From Promethearchaeota archaeon (GTDB lineage Archaea; Asgardarchaeota; Lokiarchaeia; Sigyniarchaeales; SOKP01): DNA of 64,000 nt. Positions within the stretch are counted from its first letter, which is position 1. The number at the start of each line of letters is the position of its first letter. Shown in pieces: positions 55,248 to 64,000 of this stretch. Location: assembly GCA_030603385.1 (NCBI GenBank), contig JAUVXW010000003.1, positions 62,001 to 126,000 on the forward strand, read 5' to 3'. A model generated the notes under the pieces. That model searched no databases and had not been told where the DNA came from. It saw only the letters and a program-made list of their open reading frames with translations. The translations under genes were made by a program, and so were the position numbers.

Positions 55248-55261
55248 TTTACGTTCGTAAA
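55248..55261. promoter_or_regulatory. 14-bp palindrome TTTACGTTCGTAAA, candidate operator
   Basis: Perfect palindrome containing the 12-mer found at 51129-51140. On the minus strand it precedes an AATTTAAATTTG TATA-like element and the start of the small membrane protein at 55147 by about 100 bases. It also lies just past the stop of the acyl-CoA synthetase gene. Confidence 0.5.
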
Positions 55262-55264
55262 GTT

Positions 55265-57076
55265 TTACCTTACTAAGAAATCTTTAATTCGACTATCCCA
55301 AGTATTATATTTAGATGTTCCGTCCTTCCACTTTTGTTTTGATGCTTCTTTTAAGAATTCAATTCCCGAATTTTTAGGCAATTCTTCGATAATTTCAATA
55401 TACCGTGGTACATGAAAGTAGGCGAGATTATGAAACAAATAGTCGCTAAGTTCTTCATGGGTGATAGTGCGATTTTTCGCTTTCACAGCAATGATTTTAA
55501 AATTAATATCAGGATCATTTCCATTCCGAACAGGTATGACAGAAGATTCAATGATATTTGGGTGTGAATTTGCTACTCGTTCAATATCCTTTGTAAAGAT
55601 TACTTCATTGTTTTTGGATATGATCTCGTTTCTTTTCCCCTTATAATAAACATATCCCTCATAGTCAATATAACCAAAATCACCCGTGTAAACCCAATTA
55701 TCCCTTCCTATTTTTACATCAATTTTTCCAGGTTGTCTATAATATTCAAAAATTGCTCCGGATGCTCTTCGTACTGCTATTTCTCCAACGTTATTTGGTC
55801 CTGGAGGCATTTCTGTTCCATTAGGGCCGATAATTTTTAATTCTATGAAATCTAATGGTGTTCCAATTGACCCCATTTTTCCACCTTCAGAACCTAGTTT
55901 ATTGATAGTTACACCAATTCCTTCTGCATGTGACCAGCACTCATGTAAGTGGATTCCAAACCTTTCTTCAAAAGCATTCCATAAATCCATTCCTGCGCCA
56001 AAACCGTAAGCAAACTTGATAGAATGAACTCGATCATTGACTTTGGGCTTTTGATACAATAGATTTGTCAGATGGCTACTGAAATAACAAAAACAAGTGG
56101 GTTCAAACTTATGGATTTCCTCCCAGAATGTTGATGCATTAAAATCTTCAGTAATTATAAGCGATTTATCATAGACAATTGAAGGTAATACCACAAAAAA
56201 ATGGGCAGTGCTACTAGATAAAGACATAGGGCAATAGATTTTGGATGCTTTGTCTAATCCTATCTTCATCAATTCAAATCCTAAAGCAATACCTGCTAAT
56301 ACAGTATTTCTATACACAACTCCTTTGGGTTGTCCAGTCACACCACTAGAATATTGAATTTCTGTAGGATCATCACTATACATATTAATCTCGGGATTTT
56401 GAGAATTTGATGTAATAATTGACTTAAAATTGGCATAGTGATTCTCAAAATTAAAATCAACAGGAGCATTGTGTATAAGTACTTTCTTGATCTTCGGTAG
56501 ATTTTTACTAACTTCTATGTATTTGCTAAGAAATTTATAATCAATAATCAAAACTTCTGTATCACTGTCTCTTAATATATATTCTAAATGATTGTCACTC
56601 AAAAATGTATCAATAGGTACAAATACACATCCGGCTTTAGCTATTCCAAACCATGTAAAAAGGAATTCTGGGCAAGTTTCCATAAGTAACGAAATTTTGG
56701 GTGCTTTTAAATCCAATTTATTAGTCAATTCAAGAAGTCCATGAGCAAGTTTGTTGGAATTATTATTAATTTCTTCATAAGAATAGCTTTTGTCTTTAAA
56801 GTAAAGATATGGTTGATCTTTATTTGCCTTTGCTTTAATTTCTAATAATCTCGGAAGTGTAGCGTTCTCTATTCCAAAATTTCTTATTATTCTCGAACGC
56901 TCATCATTTCTGCTTATCTTTAAAGACCCTTCCTCTATTTCAATAATTACTTCTTCATTATCTTGGAATGGAAATAATTCATCTTTATAAACCTTGCTTG
57001 GAATATATATCCAAACACTTTTATAACCACCATTTCCAGATTTTTTTGTAGTTATTTTTCCTTTAGCTACTTTCAA
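55265..57076 (-). CDS. Acyl-CoA synthetase-like (ANL superfamily) protein with AbrB-like N-terminal domain
   Basis: 603 residues. Residues about 1-57 look like an AbrB/MazE swapped-hairpin domain (GKITTKK, VWIYIPSKVY, EEVIIEIEEGSLKISR). The rest is an AMP-forming ligase: A3 loop QYSSGVTGQPKGVVYR, A5 region LHECWSHAEG, and A7/A8 VYTGDFGYIDYEGYVYYKG. It is closest in style to crotonobetaine/carnitine-CoA ligase-like members. At the A10 motif, where a catalytic Lys is normal (SGKxLK), the sequence is NSGIEFLKEASK, so the adenylation Lys appears missing. TTG start with GTGA seven bases upstream. Function could be a CoA ligase, a weak one, or a sensor that couples acyl-CoA binding to DNA binding. 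Confidence 0.82.
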   Translation of the reverse strand: MKVAKGKITTKKSGNGGYKSVWIYIPSKVYKDELFPFQDNEEVIIEIEEGSLKISRNDERSRIIRNFGIENATLPRLLEIKAKANKDQPYLYFKDKSYSYEEINNNSNKLAHGLLELTNKLDLKAPKISLLMETCPEFLFTWFGIAKAGCVFVPIDTFLSDNHLEYILRDSDTEVLIIDYKFLSKYIEVSKNLPKIKKVLIHNAPVDFNFENHYANFKSIITSNSQNPEINMYSDDPTEIQYSSGVTGQPKGVVYRNTVLAGIALGFELMKIGLDKASKIYCPMSLSSSTAHFFVVLPSIVYDKSLIITEDFNASTFWEEIHKFEPTCFCYFSSHLTNLLYQKPKVNDRVHSIKFAYGFGAGMDLWNAFEERFGIHLHECWSHAEGIGVTINKLGSEGGKMGSIGTPLDFIELKIIGPNGTEMPPGPNNVGEIAVRRASGAIFEYYRQPGKIDVKIGRDNWVYTGDFGYIDYEGYVYYKGKRNEIISKNNEVIFTKDIERVANSHPNIIESSVIPVRNGNDPDINFKIIAVKAKNRTITHEELSDYLFHNLAYFHVPRYIEIIEELPKNSGIEFLKEASKQKWKDGTSKYNTWDSRIKDFLVR

Positions 57077-57302
57077 AAAATTATCACTTTACTTTTTATT
57101 AGATAGAATGCTTTACTACCGTAATTTAAGAGAGTAATCACTCTTTCTTTAAAATGTTTTCCATAACTCAGTGTGATCTATCAGCAAATTTTGACATCAA
57201 TTTTGATTTATGTTACAGCAGTAAGAACGAACTTAAAATATATATGGTATATAAAAAAAATAAAATGAAAATAAGGAGCTATATAATTATATATAATATA
57301 AA

Positions 57303-59234
57303 CTAAAGCTTTTGACCTATTGCATATCCCTCGTGAATTGCTTCTAACATTCTTCTAGCTTGTGAACAATCTCCTATCGCGTGTACAGTGGGTAATTTCT
57401 CCCTCAACATATTGAATAATTTATTTTGAGCTTCCATACCAGCAGCAATCACAACTGTATCAGCTTCAATTATTTCAGAGTTTCCTTCTCTTTCGATTTC
57501 TACTCCATCATCCGTTATTCTAATGACTTTAGAAGAAGTGTATTGTTTGATGCCCCATCTGGCTATTCTCATGGTGACTGACCATTTTGTTGCTGGGCCA
57601 ACATCTCGTGCAATCTTTGGCAACATTTCAACAATGGAAACATCCTTTCCTTGAGATCTTAGAAGCTCCGCCGTTTCACAGCCAATCATCCCCCCCCCTA
57701 TTATTACAACATTATCACCTGTGCTTGACATTCCCTTTAACACATCAACTGCCATAACAACATTTTCAGTGTTAATTCCTGGTATATCTGGAGTTATTGC
57801 TGTCGCACCAGTAGCTACGATAACCTCATCAGCGTTTTCCTTCAAAATAGAATCTACCGTTGCTTCTTTATTAAGCTGAACATTAATTTTTAATTTCTTC
57901 ATCTGATATATTAAGTAATGTGTTAAACAATTGGTCTCCTCCTTATGAGGGGCTAAGGACGCCGTTATTAAATTTCCTCCTAGCTGATCATTTTTCTCCC
58001 ATAGAGTCACTTTGTGACCTCTTAATGTTGCTACCCTTGCGGCTTCCATCCCAGCTGGACCACCACCAATAATGAGGATCTTTTTCAATTTTTCCGCTTT
58101 CTCTAATTTTTTACCTTCCTTACCCAATCCAGCGTTTACAGAACACACAATAGTTCCTGGACTAGCCATAGCATCAAAACAACGGCAACAAGCTATACAC
58201 ATATTAATATCGTCAAATTCACCTTTCATAGCTTTTTTTGGGAAATATGGATCAGTCAAAAATGGCCTGCCAAAATGTACCAAATCTGCTCTTCCGTCTC
58301 TTATAATCTCATTAGCAAATCGAGGATCATTGATTCTCCCTCCTGTCATAATAGGAACATTTATTATCTTTTTCATCGCTTCTGCTAAATATACAAATGC
58401 TCCCCTAGGAACTGACATAGGTAACATAGGTTTTGGTGATTCATGCCATCCTGCCCATGTGTGTATCACAGAAACTCCTGCTTGCTCTGCTAATTTTGCC
58501 ATAATTTGAGAATCCTCCAGAACTGTACCCCCATCTATGTATTCTTCAGCACTAATTTTATAGATTACAGGGAACTGGTTTTCAAGTTTTTTTCTAATAT
58601 TTTTAATAATTTCAACAATAAAAGTTGCCCGTTCTGCAGGAGATTTTCCTCCAAATCTATCAGTTCGTTTGTTGGTAAGAGGTGATCCGAATTGACTTAT
58701 TAAGTATCCTGTTGATCCCATTAATAATACACCTTTAAATCCTGCTTCAGCACTTCTTCTCGCAGAATCACCAAATCTTTCAACTAATTCTTCAACCTCT
58801 TCAGTAGATAATTCTCTTGGCATTTCACCTCTTCCTCTATAACCCGCAATGGGAGATGGTGCCACAGGTTGCATACCAGTAAGACCAGAATGGCAATATC
58901 TACCGCCATGTGATAATTCAATCATCGGAACAGATCCATTTTTATCAATGGCGTTCGCTAATTTTTTCAAACCTGGGGAATACTTATCATCATCAGTTGC
59001 TATCATACCTTTACCTGCTGTACTTCCTATCGGGTAGTCTATGATACCCATCTCTACACAAATAAAACCAGCACCTCCTTTAGCCCTTTCTACATAGTAA
59101 TCAACTAATTGGTCGGTTACATATCCATCGTAACCAAATCGGGTGTTCATAGGGGCCATCATTATTCTATTACTTATTTCAACATCTCCAATTGTTATTG
59201 GCTGAAATAAATATTTTACTTCTTCTACAACCAT
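57303..59234 (-). CDS. NADH:flavin oxidoreductase / 2,4-dienoyl-CoA reductase-like enzyme
   Basis: 643 residues with three parts: an Old-Yellow-Enzyme TIM barrel binding FMN (ISNRIMMAPMNTRFG, IELSHGGRYCHS), a [4Fe-4S] site (CIACCRCFDAM...IVCSVNA, Cys spacing 2-2-11), and FAD- and NAD-binding domains (ILIIGGGPAGMEAARVA at about 385; VVIIGGGMIGCETAELL at about 515). This matches FadH and related enoate reductases, which pass electrons from NAD(P)H through FAD, Fe-S and FMN to an unsaturated acyl-CoA or enoate. Length is slightly below the usual 670. Transcribed alone, divergent from the molybdopterin oxidoreductase. Confidence 0.9.
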   Translation of the reverse strand: MVVEEVKYLFQPITIGDVEISNRIMMAPMNTRFGYDGYVTDQLVDYYVERAKGGAGFICVEMGIIDYPIGSTAGKGMIATDDDKYSPGLKKLANAIDKNGSVPMIELSHGGRYCHSGLTGMQPVAPSPIAGYRGRGEMPRELSTEEVEELVERFGDSARRSAEAGFKGVLLMGSTGYLISQFGSPLTNKRTDRFGGKSPAERATFIVEIIKNIRKKLENQFPVIYKISAEEYIDGGTVLEDSQIMAKLAEQAGVSVIHTWAGWHESPKPMLPMSVPRGAFVYLAEAMKKIINVPIMTGGRINDPRFANEIIRDGRADLVHFGRPFLTDPYFPKKAMKGEFDDINMCIACCRCFDAMASPGTIVCSVNAGLGKEGKKLEKAEKLKKILIIGGGPAGMEAARVATLRGHKVTLWEKNDQLGGNLITASLAPHKEETNCLTHYLIYQMKKLKINVQLNKEATVDSILKENADEVIVATGATAITPDIPGINTENVVMAVDVLKGMSSTGDNVVIIGGGMIGCETAELLRSQGKDVSIVEMLPKIARDVGPATKWSVTMRIARWGIKQYTSSKVIRITDDGVEIEREGNSEIIEADTVVIAAGMEAQNKLFNMLREKLPTVHAIGDCSQARRMLEAIHEGYAIGQKL

Positions 59235-59381
59235 GATTGCTTCTACCTTTTTATTATATAGTTTATATATTTCAACATGAATTTTATTAAAGTTTTCTAA
59301 TAATAATTAATACAATTTTTTCATTATCTTACCTAATATTTAAAACCAACTATTGTAAATTTACGGAAATATTGATAAATT

Positions 59382-61631
59382 ATGACTGAAAATGAACAGG
59401 TTAAGTTAATAAGAACTGCTTGTCCAGCACATTGCGGTATAGATTGTTGTGGAATTTTAGCTCATGTAAAAGGAAATCGTATTGTAAAATTGGAACCTGC
59501 GGACTTTCCTGATGAAAGAGATCGGAGGATTTGTTTACGTGGATTAGTTAGTTTAGATATTACTTATCACCCAGATCGTATTAAATATCCAATGAAACGA
59601 ATTGGAGAAAGAGGTGAAGGGAAATTTGAACGAATATCCTGGGAAGAAGCTTATATGATAATTGTTGCGAAATTTAAAGAAATTTCTGAAAAATATGGAT
59701 GGAAATCGATTGGATGGGTTTTAGGAGGACCTGGTGCAGGTACAACAAAATTTGGTGCATATCTTAGATTGGCAAGTTTAACGCAGAGTACTCGTGTGAG
59801 TGCTTGGGGCTATGGAGATGCAGGGTTACCCTGTGGAAGTAGAGTGATTTTTGGACACCAATTTCCTTATCTGTATTTGTTTGGGGAATTCTGGCAGAGG
59901 AAATATCCTGAGTTGTTAATGATATGGGGTACAAATCCAGCTGAATCCATGCCTTTACAAAATATGAGAAAAGTTTTAGATGCAAAAGAATATGGAACTC
60001 AGGTAATTGTTGTAGATCCACGTTTCACAGTTACAGCATCAAAAGCAGATGAGTATATTGGATTAAAACCGGGTACCGATAGTGCTTTAGCTTTAGGGAT
60101 CATGAATGTGATATTCCAAAATAACTTACATGATAAAGAGTTCATATTAGAACATACGAATGGAGCCTATTTAGTGAGAACCGATTCAGGAATAATGCTA
60201 CGAGGGAAAGATGTAGACGCAAAAAAGCCAGAAGCTTATATTGTATGGCATGAATCGTCTAATTTTCATAAAACACTATCTCGCACAAGTGTAAAAGAGG
60301 CAAGTCTTACTGGAACTTATATGATAAATGGAATTGAATGTAAACCAGTAATTCAGGTATTGATGGATCTAGCCTCTGAATATACCCCAGAAAAAACCGC
60401 AGAAATTACAGGGGTTAATAAGGATCTTATTGTTAAGTTAAGTAAGAGGATAGCTACAGCTGAAACAGTTAGATTTTTAACTCATATGGGTTTTACGAGA
60501 ACTTATCATGGAGATATTTCCTTAAGGGGTCTAATATCTGTAGCCGCGATTACCGGAAATGTCACTACATCAGTAAATTCTGGACATGTGCCAGGAATTC
60601 TAAATTGGAATCCTTTCCTTAAAGCAATTCCAGATAAACCCAGTTTTCATAGAATCGGTATCCTCAATCTCTATGAGGCTGTGATATCTAGTAATCCCTA
60701 CCCAATAAAGGCTCTCTGGTTTGCTTTCATTAACTTTTTGAACCAATGTGCAAATGCTAATAAAATAATTGAAGAGTTTTACCCCAAATTGGAGTTTATT
60801 GTACAAACAGAACTATTTTTAACACCCTCCGCTCGATATGCCGATTTAATCCTCCCGGTTTGTAGTTTTTTAGAATTTTCAGATTTTTTAGCTCAACCTT
60901 ATCCTTATGCACAACTTCAACAGAAAGTAATTGAACCATTATTTGAATCCAAATCAGATGCGACTATTGTTGCTGAACTTGCTGAATGTCTTGGGTTTGG
61001 TGACTACTTTAAGGGAGGAGAAGAGAGCTTGATAGATCTTATCATGGCGACCCGTTCCTTCGAAGGAATGACTCGAGAAACTTTAAAAACCCAAGCTATG
61101 AAATTACCATCACTACCAGAGGGAGCAAAATTTCCACTAAATTTTGGAACACCCTCTGGTAAAATTGAACTATATGCAGAACAGTTAGTAGAAGATGGGG
61201 AGGCTCTTCCAGTCTATTTGCCACCTATTGAAGCTCCAATTACTCCTGGTGAAAAGAAGTATCCTTTAACATTAGTGAATGGTCATAGTCGCTTCCGTAC
61301 GCATTCCATGTTTGCAAATGTCAAATCTTTGCTAGATTTGAACCCTGAACCCCTAGTTGACATCAATCCGATTGATGCTGAAACCAGAAATATATCAAAT
61401 AATGATATTGTGACTGTTTTTAATGATAGGGCTCGAACAACACTAAAAGCTAGAATCTCTGAAAGTGTTCAACCGGGCATACTTGATATTACTGAAGGCT
61501 GGTGGATAGAACAATTTAGAGAGGGAAGTTTAAACCATCTCACACACGATATTATTAATCCAGTACAAGATAAAGTTTACGAACCGAACATGCATATGAA
61601 CGATGTTGCCGTGGAGGTGGAGAAAAAATGA
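59382..61631 (+). CDS. Molybdopterin oxidoreductase, catalytic subunit (DMSO reductase family)
   Basis: 749 residues. An N-terminal [4Fe-4S] site (CPAHCGIDC with a further Cys in RRICLRG) is followed by the molybdopterin core (ELLMIWGTNPAESMP, VVDPRFTVTASKADEY, LKPGTDSALALGI) and a C-terminal dinucleotide-binding domain (LVNGHSRFRTHSM, DIVTVFNDRA). No Tat signal, so the enzyme works in the cytoplasm. The metal-ligand residue is not obvious; the region reads YGDAGLPCGSRVIFG. The donor or acceptor is unknown; polysulfide, DMSO-like and formate-like enzymes share this design. It overlaps the Fe-S subunit gene by four bases (ATGA), with a strong GGAGGTGG site. Confidence 0.88.
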   Translation: MTENEQVKLIRTACPAHCGIDCCGILAHVKGNRIVKLEPADFPDERDRRICLRGLVSLDITYHPDRIKYPMKRIGERGEGKFERISWEEAYMIIVAKFKEISEKYGWKSIGWVLGGPGAGTTKFGAYLRLASLTQSTRVSAWGYGDAGLPCGSRVIFGHQFPYLYLFGEFWQRKYPELLMIWGTNPAESMPLQNMRKVLDAKEYGTQVIVVDPRFTVTASKADEYIGLKPGTDSALALGIMNVIFQNNLHDKEFILEHTNGAYLVRTDSGIMLRGKDVDAKKPEAYIVWHESSNFHKTLSRTSVKEASLTGTYMINGIECKPVIQVLMDLASEYTPEKTAEITGVNKDLIVKLSKRIATAETVRFLTHMGFTRTYHGDISLRGLISVAAITGNVTTSVNSGHVPGILNWNPFLKAIPDKPSFHRIGILNLYEAVISSNPYPIKALWFAFINFLNQCANANKIIEEFYPKLEFIVQTELFLTPSARYADLILPVCSFLEFSDFLAQPYPYAQLQQKVIEPLFESKSDATIVAELAECLGFGDYFKGGEESLIDLIMATRSFEGMTRETLKTQAMKLPSLPEGAKFPLNFGTPSGKIELYAEQLVEDGEALPVYLPPIEAPITPGEKKYPLTLVNGHSRFRTHSMFANVKSLLDLNPEPLVDINPIDAETRNISNNDIVTVFNDRARTTLKARISESVQPGILDITEGWWIEQFREGSLNHLTHDIINPVQDKVYEPNMHMNDVAVEVEKK

Positions 61632-62212
61632 GCAAGAGTAAACGGTTAGGAATGGTTGTCGAGCAAGAAAGGTGTATAGGATGCGAAGCATGTAGCGTAG
61701 CATGCAGAATAGAAAACAATTCAACTGATTTCTGGATAAAAGTTGAGACTCAAGGAACAAGTGTTAAAGATACTCCAGTAGGGAGATTTCCCGACTTAAC
61801 CTTGAATTTTCTCCCTAGATTCTGCAACCATTGTGAAAATCCACCTTGCATCGAATCTTGTCCAGTTGACGCTTTACAAAAACGGGATGATGGAATTGTA
61901 ATTTTAGACCAAAATCTATGCACTGGATGTCAAGCGTGTTTAGATGCTTGTCCATATGATATAATTGTGTTCGATGAGAATCATAACGTTGCCGAAAAAT
62001 GTAATCTATGTGCTCATAGGGTGGATAAAGGACTTGAACCCTTCTGTGTTCTTTGTTGTGAAGGACAAGCATTACATTTTGGAGATTTAAATGATCCTGA
62101 GAGTAATATTGCAAAATTACTCTCTAAAGATGATGTTTTTCAACTAAAACCAGACGAAGGAACAAAACCTAAGGTCTATTATATTCCTCCTAGACCTAAA
62201 AAAAGATTATAA
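61628..62212 (+). CDS. Fe-S electron-transfer subunit of the molybdopterin oxidoreductase (DmsB/PsrB-like)
   Basis: 194 residues with the cysteine groups of a four-cluster ferredoxin: CIGCEACSVAC (about 16), CNHCENPPCIESCP (about 66), CTGCQACLDACP (about 98) and CNLCAHR with a later CVLCC pair (about 125-147). It wires the molybdopterin subunit to a partner. No membrane-anchor subunit follows, so electrons probably come from or go to a soluble carrier such as ferredoxin or NAD(P)H. Translationally coupled to the catalytic gene by a four-base overlap. Confidence 0.9.
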   Translation: MSKSKRLGMVVEQERCIGCEACSVACRIENNSTDFWIKVETQGTSVKDTPVGRFPDLTLNFLPRFCNHCENPPCIESCPVDALQKRDDGIVILDQNLCTGCQACLDACPYDIIVFDENHNVAEKCNLCAHRVDKGLEPFCVLCCEGQALHFGDLNDPESNIAKLLSKDDVFQLKPDEGTKPKVYYIPPRPKKRL

Positions 62213-62339
62213 ATCTCCTTTTTTCTAATAATTAGAAAAAATTATTATTTTATTTATGCCGTATTATTTGGTGAAAATTTAAGAATTGAAAAAAATCAAA
62301 AAAATAAGAATTGAAATTATTAGGCAAAAATTTGTGAGA

Positions 62340-62750
62340 TTATAATGCTCTTGGTATTTTATCTGCTTCAGATATACCAATAAATAGTAGACCGATTACA
62401 ATAATAGCAGATAAGATTAAAAAGTATAGATCTAATGATAAAACTGTTAGTAAAATAATTATTATCATACTAAATGAATAACTAATCCAAAGAAAAGATC
62501 GTGTCATTGATGTTCTTTGAAATCTATCTCCAGAAATTAAACCTACTATCCCTAATACTGCTGGTGGGATAAAGTATAGAATAACATAAATGTAAAATAT
62601 TAAAGTTTCCTTCTGAATAATTATATCTAGTGATTCATTTGATATACTTTGAAAAACTATAAAAATTAATGATGAAAATAAAAATCCAATGACGAAAAGT
62701 GATAGACTTATTATAGAATATGCATTATATTTTTCTATTTTTGTTAACAA
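62340..62750 (-). CDS. Small four-helix membrane protein, unrecognised
   Basis: 136 residues with four hydrophobic segments (SIISLSLFVIGFLFSSLIFIV; LIFYIYVILYFIPPAVLGIVG; FLWISYSFSMIIIILLTVL; LYFLILSAIIVIGLLFIGI). No known family. TTG start is well supported by GGAGG seven bases upstream. It lies between the molybdopterin oxidoreductase and the thiolase, opposite to the former. Hydrophobic segments two and three are separated by a short charged loop (SGDRFQRTSMTR). Confidence 0.72.
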   Translation of the reverse strand: MLTKIEKYNAYSIISLSLFVIGFLFSSLIFIVFQSISNESLDIIIQKETLIFYIYVILYFIPPAVLGIVGLISGDRFQRTSMTRSFLWISYSFSMIIIILLTVLSLDLYFLILSAIIVIGLLFIGISEADKIPRAL

Positions 62751-62884
62751 TGTCGTTCCTCCATTTTTTTGTTATATATGTTTTTTCTTTTGATATATAA
62801 ATATTAAATAATGAATAATTAATAAAATGTTAGGATAACTAATTATTTTTCTAATTTTAATTAAAAAATTTTTTTTAAATATTA

Positions 62885-64000
62885 TTAAGCATCTGTATTT
62901 TCAATTATCATTGCAGTTCCTTGTCCACCGCCACAACACATTGTAGCGAGACCATATTTCGCGTTTTTCTCTTTTAAAATTCTTGCCAATGTACCAACTA
63001 TTCTGGGGCCTGTTGCTGCTATTGGGTGCCCTATTGAAATGGCACCACCTTTAATATTAATATCGTCAATTTTATCATCTAACCCAACTTCATGAACCCA
63101 ATTAAGTCCTACACTACCAAACGCCTCATTAATTTCCCAAAAGTCGATATCATCTATAGTTAAGCCCGCATGCTTTAACGCCATCCAAGTTGCAGGAACA
63201 GGACCTCTTCCCATAACTGTGGGATCCACCGCACCATATCCATTCGAAACAATACGAGCTAATGGATCAAGATCATGTTTTTTCATTGCATCTTCTGACA
63301 TTAATAACAAGGTAGCAGCTCCTGCATTAATTGGGCATGAATTTCCCGCAGTTACTAGGCCCAGTTCTGTCCCAAACTCTTTAACATATTCATCTTTACT
63401 CATGAGTGGTCTATAGTATCCACCATCCCAACCAGGTTTACTTAGAGCTCTTAAATCCTTTGTTCCTTCATAGGTGGCATTTTTCCTGACAGAAAGATCA
63501 TGCTCAATTAACATAGGAGTATCCTCATCACCTTCAGCATGAGCCATTACAGGGGCAATTTCTCCCTTGAAAAACCCTTCTTCTTGACCTTTAGCAGCTA
63601 ATTGATGACTGCGAACTGAAAATCTATCATAGTCTTCTTTAGTGAAAATACCAGCATTCATTTCTGAGAGTTTTTGAGCTGTTTGTAGCATTGAGTACGA
63701 GCAACGGAAATCAACGACATCATCAACAAAAAGCTCATGTCCTACCCTCATAGCAGGGGGTGTTTCTCTTACCGTTGGACGTTTTGATCGTGACATAGTA
63801 GCATTATTTTTCCCAGTCGCTATCACTACATCAGAATACCCCATTGCAATATTATTATATCCTATGGAAGCGCAGGTCATTCCTGAACCACATTGCCTAT
63901 CTAATGCGATAGACGATATTTTTGCTGGAAATTTCGCTAAAAACAGGGAATATCTTCCTCCAAAGGCTATATTTTCATAATTAAAATGAGTAGCTCCTAC
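62885..64000 (-). CDS. Thiolase (acetyl-CoA C-acetyltransferase), 5'-truncated by window edge
   Basis: The track's ATG 63880 is internal: codons to the window edge encode GGRYSLFLAKF and ALDRQCGSGMTCAS, which contains the nucleophilic Cys. Further on are NEAFGSVGLNW, with the active-site His region GGAISIGHPIAATGPR, and the second Cys in ATMCCGGGQGTAMIIE. All catalytic elements of a thiolase are therefore present, and only about the first 50-60 residues are missing. It either cleaves 3-ketoacyl-CoA in beta-oxidation or condenses two acetyl-CoA. With two crotonases, an acyl-CoA dehydrogenase and an acyl-CoA synthetase in the window, fatty or short-chain acyl-CoA turnover is likely. Confidence 0.92.
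   Translation of the reverse strand, partial: VGATHFNYENIAFGGRYSLFLAKFPAKISSIALDRQCGSGMTCASIGYNNIAMGYSDVVIATGKNNATMSRSKRPTVRETPPAMRVGHELFVDDVVDFRCSYSMLQTAQKLSEMNAGIFTKEDYDRFSVRSHQLAAKGQEEGFFKGEIAPVMAHAEGDEDTPMLIEHDLSVRKNATYEGTKDLRALSKPGWDGGYYRPLMSKDEYVKEFGTELGLVTAGNSCPINAGAATLLLMSEDAMKKHDLDPLARIVSNGYGAVDPTVMGRGPVPATWMALKHAGLTIDDIDFWEINEAFGSVGLNWVHEVGLDDKIDDINIKGGAISIGHPIAATGPRIVGTLARILKEKNAKYGLATMCCGGGQGTAMIIENTDA

Noticed and set aside
1-64000. CRISPR array or phage/defence island
   Set aside because: No regularly spaced direct repeats, Cas-like, integrase or restriction genes were recognised on either strand.

Overview
The window reads as a piece of an AT-rich archaeal genome, most likely an Asgard archaeon of the Lokiarchaeia type. 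This is inference. The supporting content is a Rab/Ras-like small GTPase co-transcribed with a TrmB-like protein, HEAT and leucine-rich-repeat proteins, a stand-alone GMP-synthase ATP-PPase subunit, multi-subunit archaeal 2-oxoacid:ferredoxin oxidoreductases, HdrA/MvhD-type redox proteins, and Shine-Dalgarno sites of the GGAGGT/GGTGA kind feeding ATG, GTG and TTG starts. No rRNA, tRNA or CRISPR array was recognised.

Layout. 1-6429: end of a methylmalonyl-CoA mutase, then a 2-oxoglutarate-type ferredoxin oxidoreductase operon (gamma, ferredoxin, alpha, beta) running into an HdrA fused to an MvhD domain. 6797-10783: a secreted M6-like metalloprotease interrupted by one in-frame TAG, a 5'-truncated eIF2B-like remnant and a membrane M28 peptidase. 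10925-14242: a pyruvate-type ferredoxin oxidoreductase operon (gamma-delta fusion, alpha, beta) whose beta subunit is circularly permuted. 14360-22480: scattered metabolic genes (crotonase, YjbQ, DUF2961, Asp/Glu racemase-like, BKACE-like, alpha/beta hydrolase, GuaA-type PP-loop, VOC protein, amidohydrolase). 22752-30135: HEAT protein, an unrecognised two-gene unit, the GTPase/TrmB-like pair, a 4-hydroxybutyryl-CoA dehydratase-type enzyme and a HEAT+LRR protein. 30216-38963: three tandem TPP enzymes, a zinc alcohol dehydrogenase, an acyl-CoA dehydrogenase and a crotonase. 39098-43648: CTP synthase and a large helical protein with three 148-residue repeats. 43959-53747: an oligopeptide ABC transporter in which both ATPases carry large N-terminal membrane domains, divergent from its binding protein. 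53884-64000: a wrecked transposase, small membrane proteins, an acyl-CoA synthetase with an AbrB-like N-terminus, a 2,4-dienoyl-CoA-reductase-like flavoenzyme, a molybdopterin oxidoreductase with its Fe-S subunit, and a thiolase cut by the window edge.

Together the genes suggest an anaerobic heterotroph. Peptides are imported (Opp) and cut (M28, M6). 2-Oxoacids are oxidised to acyl-CoAs with reduction of ferredoxin. Acyl-CoA, 4-hydroxybutyryl-CoA and methylmalonyl-CoA intermediates are processed by the CoA enzymes. Electrons are probably redistributed by HdrA-MvhD, the flavin/Fe-S enoate reductase and the molybdopterin enzyme.

The most unusual observation is the permuted PorB: the C-terminal half of the normal protein is encoded before the N-terminal half in one intact reading frame. 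Next are the ABC ATPase/membrane-domain fusions, three genes that appear to need AUA, CUG or AUU starts, and a shared 12-bp palindrome TTACGTTCGTAA upstream of the transporter and of a small membrane protein.
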